DNA of 64,000 nt. It comes from Opisthorchis felineus (lineage: Eukaryota; Platyhelminthes; Trematoda; Opisthorchiida; Opisthorchiidae). Each line of letters starts with the position of its first letter. Positions within the stretch are counted from its first letter, which is position 1. The DNA lies in contig SJOL01004118.1 of assembly GCA_004794785.1 (NCBI GenBank), positions 338,113 through 402,112 of the forward strand, read 5' to 3'. Under the pieces are notes generated by a model. That model was not told the origin of the DNA and searched no databases. It worked only from the letters and a program-made list of their open reading frames with translations. This document shows positions 61,767 to 64,000 of the stretch, piece by piece. The position numbers were made by a program, and so were the translations under genes.

Positions 61767-62470
61767 CTTCCTCGCCTGTAATTGAACTGATCAGACACCA
61801 ACCCGATGGCAGCACTGCACGACTTGGTCGAACATCCATGTGTTTTGGAGCAGAAAGCATCAACATCCAGGACTTTTTGGTGTCCGACGGCAAGCTGCGT
61901 ACGCTGAATCTTCCCTCCTCTGACGGTATACTGTCTGCATTGAGGGTTATTTGGATCAGCCAATCTGCCTTCTGTTTACTGGAACACGATGAGTTAACTG
62001 GCAACGGCATCGAGAGACATGTTTACAATTCTGTGGAGACGTCATAGATGTGTGGAGGTCCAGAAGCAGCCAGAATTGCTCCGGTGTCAAGATACCGGAT
62101 TGCAACCCTCTGGCAGAGCCAGAAAGGTCAAACTAACGACCAAACCGCTGGAGTTGGATTCCAAGAGTGACACGCTGCAATCCATGGTGTGATAGAACCA
62201 GATGGCTTCAGAATCGGATGGAGGCTGTTTGACCGGTGGTTTGTTTGGGGTCAGTAGATGATGATTCGTCCAGGTGTACTTGCCATCTAAGTAAGTGTGA
62301 CCTGGTTTTGAAACCAATAGCCGATCGGTCAGGAGAATATTATTCAAGCCTCAGGATAGCAGGTTTTGTGTATTACAAGACGGTTATAAGTTTTCAGCGG
62401 GGCACTAGAGCCCGTGCCACTCTTGTTGAGACTAGCGAGCAAGGGATGTCTTCACTTGACCAAGCTTATC
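61767..62470 (-). pseudogene. Linker between zinc finger and RT of R2-like element
   Basis: This stretch should encode the segment between the N-terminal finger and the reverse transcriptase. Minus-strand reading gives DTKKSWMLMLSAPKHMDVR (within an ORF at 61531-62010), loosely like the W-x-x-x-F/M-x-x-P-S segment that precedes the RT in R2 proteins. Another ORF (62087-62347) reads SLLESNSSGLVVSLTFL. The frame changes more than once. Assignment rests on position between two recognised domains; the peptide matches alone would not be enough. Confidence 0.4.
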
Positions 62471-62481
62471 TGTTGAATGGG

Positions 62482-62547
62482 GTGCTCCTGTCGACGGTGT
62501 TGACTGGGGTTAATCTTCGTCGGAAGCAGACGGGGACAATCAGCGCA
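62482..62547 (-). pseudogene. C2H2 zinc finger at N-terminus of R2-like element
   Basis: On the minus strand the peptide CADCPRLLPTKINPSQHRRQ continues to a second histidine (EHP). It spells C-x2-C-x12-H-x4-H, a C2H2 zinc finger. The codons are TGC at 62545-62547, TGT at 62536-62538, CAC at 62497-62499 and CAC at 62482-62484. R2-superclade proteins carry one to three such fingers N-terminal to the reverse transcriptase, typically with H-R-R-x-x-H-P wording as here, and use them to bind target DNA. A possible eroded second finger (YCKSTDGFVVHL, stop, VH) lies just upstream. A stop follows within about ten residues of the finger. Confidence 0.65.
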
Positions 62548-62884
62548 AGCCAATTGGGTGGCCTCGTTCATGCCAACACTTTCAAGGATGTGAACTCAAA
62601 GGTGGACTACGAAGCCATCTGTCGATTTGCAGTACTTTCAACGATCCTCATACGTAAGCCCCACAAGTCCTCCCTGTGTACTGATTGGAACTGGTGCAGG
62701 GGCGCCAGATAGACTGTTTTCACTGTCTAAAGTAACGAGACCGGACAGGGTGGTTGGCTTTGTCTGGAGTTTCTGGACTCTCTGCTCATCCAAAATGAAT
62801 CCTGGGCTACCTAGTCGGCACCATGAGCAGGTAGTTCACAGCACCTACTCAAGAAGAACGTAATCTAGGTGTTCTTACTCAGGG

Positions 62885-64000
62885 GGATCTAAGTATTCCT
62901 TAACTTTGGCTTTTTTTCTTCGATCACATGACAACATTTAGCCGAATGCACTCAACCCACCAGAGAGTATGACATCCAAGTTGAACTACGCTTTCTAAAA
63001 GGTGATCAACCAACGTCCAGCAGATCCAAGAGAACAGTGACTAAAATAAGTAGTAGAAATGAAGTAGAAAACCCTCGTTATAGCCTCTGGACAGGGTTGG
63101 CGAAGCCAGCATGGCCCGATTCACTTTTAGAGAGCGACTTTATGCTTTTGTGAAACAGTATGATGTAAAGCACTTCGAGCAGCTATATCGTTTCCCCAAG
63201 CCCTTCTTTTCGTCCTTCTTTGCTCTGAGGTGGCAATTCTCTTAGGCGGTGGCATCTTCAGCCGCTTTATACCAATGAAAATAAGGTTGAGATGTTGAAG
63301 TGCGGGGAATTCGTTACCTATCATATTGAAGTTATATGCAAACAAAAATCAACGCCGGGAACCACCGTACAACTGTTTGATGGAGGCCTCCAGTGGCCAG
63401 CAAAGCGCCCCTGCATATTAAAATTAAGAACTTAGACATGGTTTATCTATCTATATGACTGTCTGCCTGTGAATGTTCGCGTCACTGATCCGCCCCTTAC
63501 CTTGAACTGGTAAAGTCGGATATGACAGCAGACATAGGTTAAACTTTTCATATGAATTCGTGACATATGTTTCTGTGCGTACTAGTGTATGAACAGCCCA
63601 TCGGCGTTTGGCAAACCTCTGTGGTGATATTCACAAGCACGATTTTAGCTCTCGAATTTACCATAAGTTTACTCCCACCGATTTCGATTAAGCTGTTTTT
63701 TCAGGGAGCTCCACTTAGTGAAAGTCTTTCTTACGTTCACCAAAAGAAAGCAGTTTCTAACAGAGAATTCTTTCATAGCAGAAAGGATGAGTTTTGAAGC
63801 GCAAATTTGGTGTTCGTCTAGGATTCCTACTGTGGCTACTGTGGCACTGATCGCACGTTTTCTATCAAGTGCAATGCGATGTTTTGGACGGTTACACGCT
63901 GTGACAAGTGTATACCTAAGTGATGATCTATCACTCAATCTGCCTACTTTCTGACAAGTGCCGTTTGCGTATCATCGGTCGTGGCAGCTGAACCAGTCAG
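62885..64000. other. No assignable gene
   Basis: Sequence upstream of the R2-like element on its coding strand. Short ORFs only (89 codons, 63669-63938 minus). I saw no rRNA-like sequence of the kind that would mark a canonical R2 target site. Confidence 0.4.

Larger units (their letters stand above)
59660..62600 (-). mobile_element. Decayed R2-superclade non-LTR retrotransposon
   Basis: The minus strand, read from high to low coordinates, carries the domain order of an R2-type element: an N-terminal C2H2 zinc finger (62482-62547), reverse transcriptase (about 60888-61766), a thumb or linker (60626-60910), a cysteine/histidine knuckle before a restriction-like endonuclease region (about 60020-60380), and a C-terminal tail (59664-59861). 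Elements of this superclade encode one protein that nicks a target site and primes reverse transcription there; many insert into rRNA genes. No rDNA is visible beside this copy. At least two frameshifts and several in-frame stops show it is dead. The 5' end is uncertain and could reach about 62880. I saw no poly(A) tail or target duplication. NeSL, R4/Dong and HERO relatives share this layout, so the exact clade is open. Confidence 0.8.

Noticed and set aside
62236..62712. 158-codon plus-strand ORF
   Set aside because: It is antisense to the zinc-finger and linker part of the R2-like element and shows no family motif.

Overview
The window looks like repeat-rich, gene-poor DNA from a large eukaryotic nuclear genome. 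The repeats point to an animal, and most likely a flatworm (digenean fluke or related parasite). No ribosome-binding sites, operons or long ORFs occur. The longest ORF without Ns or an identified element is 176 codons, which chance alone can give in 64 kb read in six frames. I recognised no host protein-coding gene and no functional RNA gene, so the window is probably intergenic or intronic. The species assignment is inference from repeat content only. An assembly gap of Ns fills 16269-17093.

The recognisable content is transposable-element debris of four kinds. (1) A decayed non-LTR retrotransposon of the R2 superclade (site-specific, restriction-like-endonuclease type) lies on the minus strand at about 59660-62600. 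From its 5' end it shows a C2H2 zinc finger, reverse transcriptase with an FVDVSTAYDS palm motif, an RGVRQG motif and an FADD box, then the thumb, a cysteine/histidine knuckle and the C-terminal domain. In-frame stops and frameshifts break it. (2) Family H1 is a dispersed repeat with eight loci. Its module B carries a hammerhead-ribozyme-like core (CTGATGAG ... CGAAAC ... CTGTC), best preserved at 24432-24472. Copies are often head-to-head. (3) Family H2 carries a second hammerhead-like core (CTGATGATGTCACC ... GGTGAC GAAACGTTTGC) at 17617-17678, 26852-26882 and 31046-31071, with core-less pieces elsewhere. (4) Family T is tRNA-headed and SINE-like, and carries a third, minimal hammerhead core at 31677-31709. 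A further tRNA-like family (S) occurs as inverted pairs at three loci.

Layout: 1-15431 no assignable gene; 15432-19060 H1, gap and H2; 19090-24300 nothing assigned; 24305-27140 H1, S pair, H2 and a strong hairpin; 27190-31030 nothing assigned; 31040-31810 H2 and T; 33125-33205 a tRNA-like remnant; 36208-37160 a snapback and an S pair; 39224-40000 an H2 inverted pair and T pieces; 42375-46195 H1, H1 and an S pair; 49350-54410 H1, H1, a minisatellite and H1; 57575-57820 T; 59660-62600 the R2-like element; then unassigned sequence to the end.

The most interesting theme is the density of hammerhead-like motifs: three distinct core architectures in three repeat families. Such ribozymes are known from Penelope-like retroelements and from schistosome SINE-like repeats, so the class is established. 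The particular families and their inverted arrangement are what merit a closer look. All alignments were done by eye.
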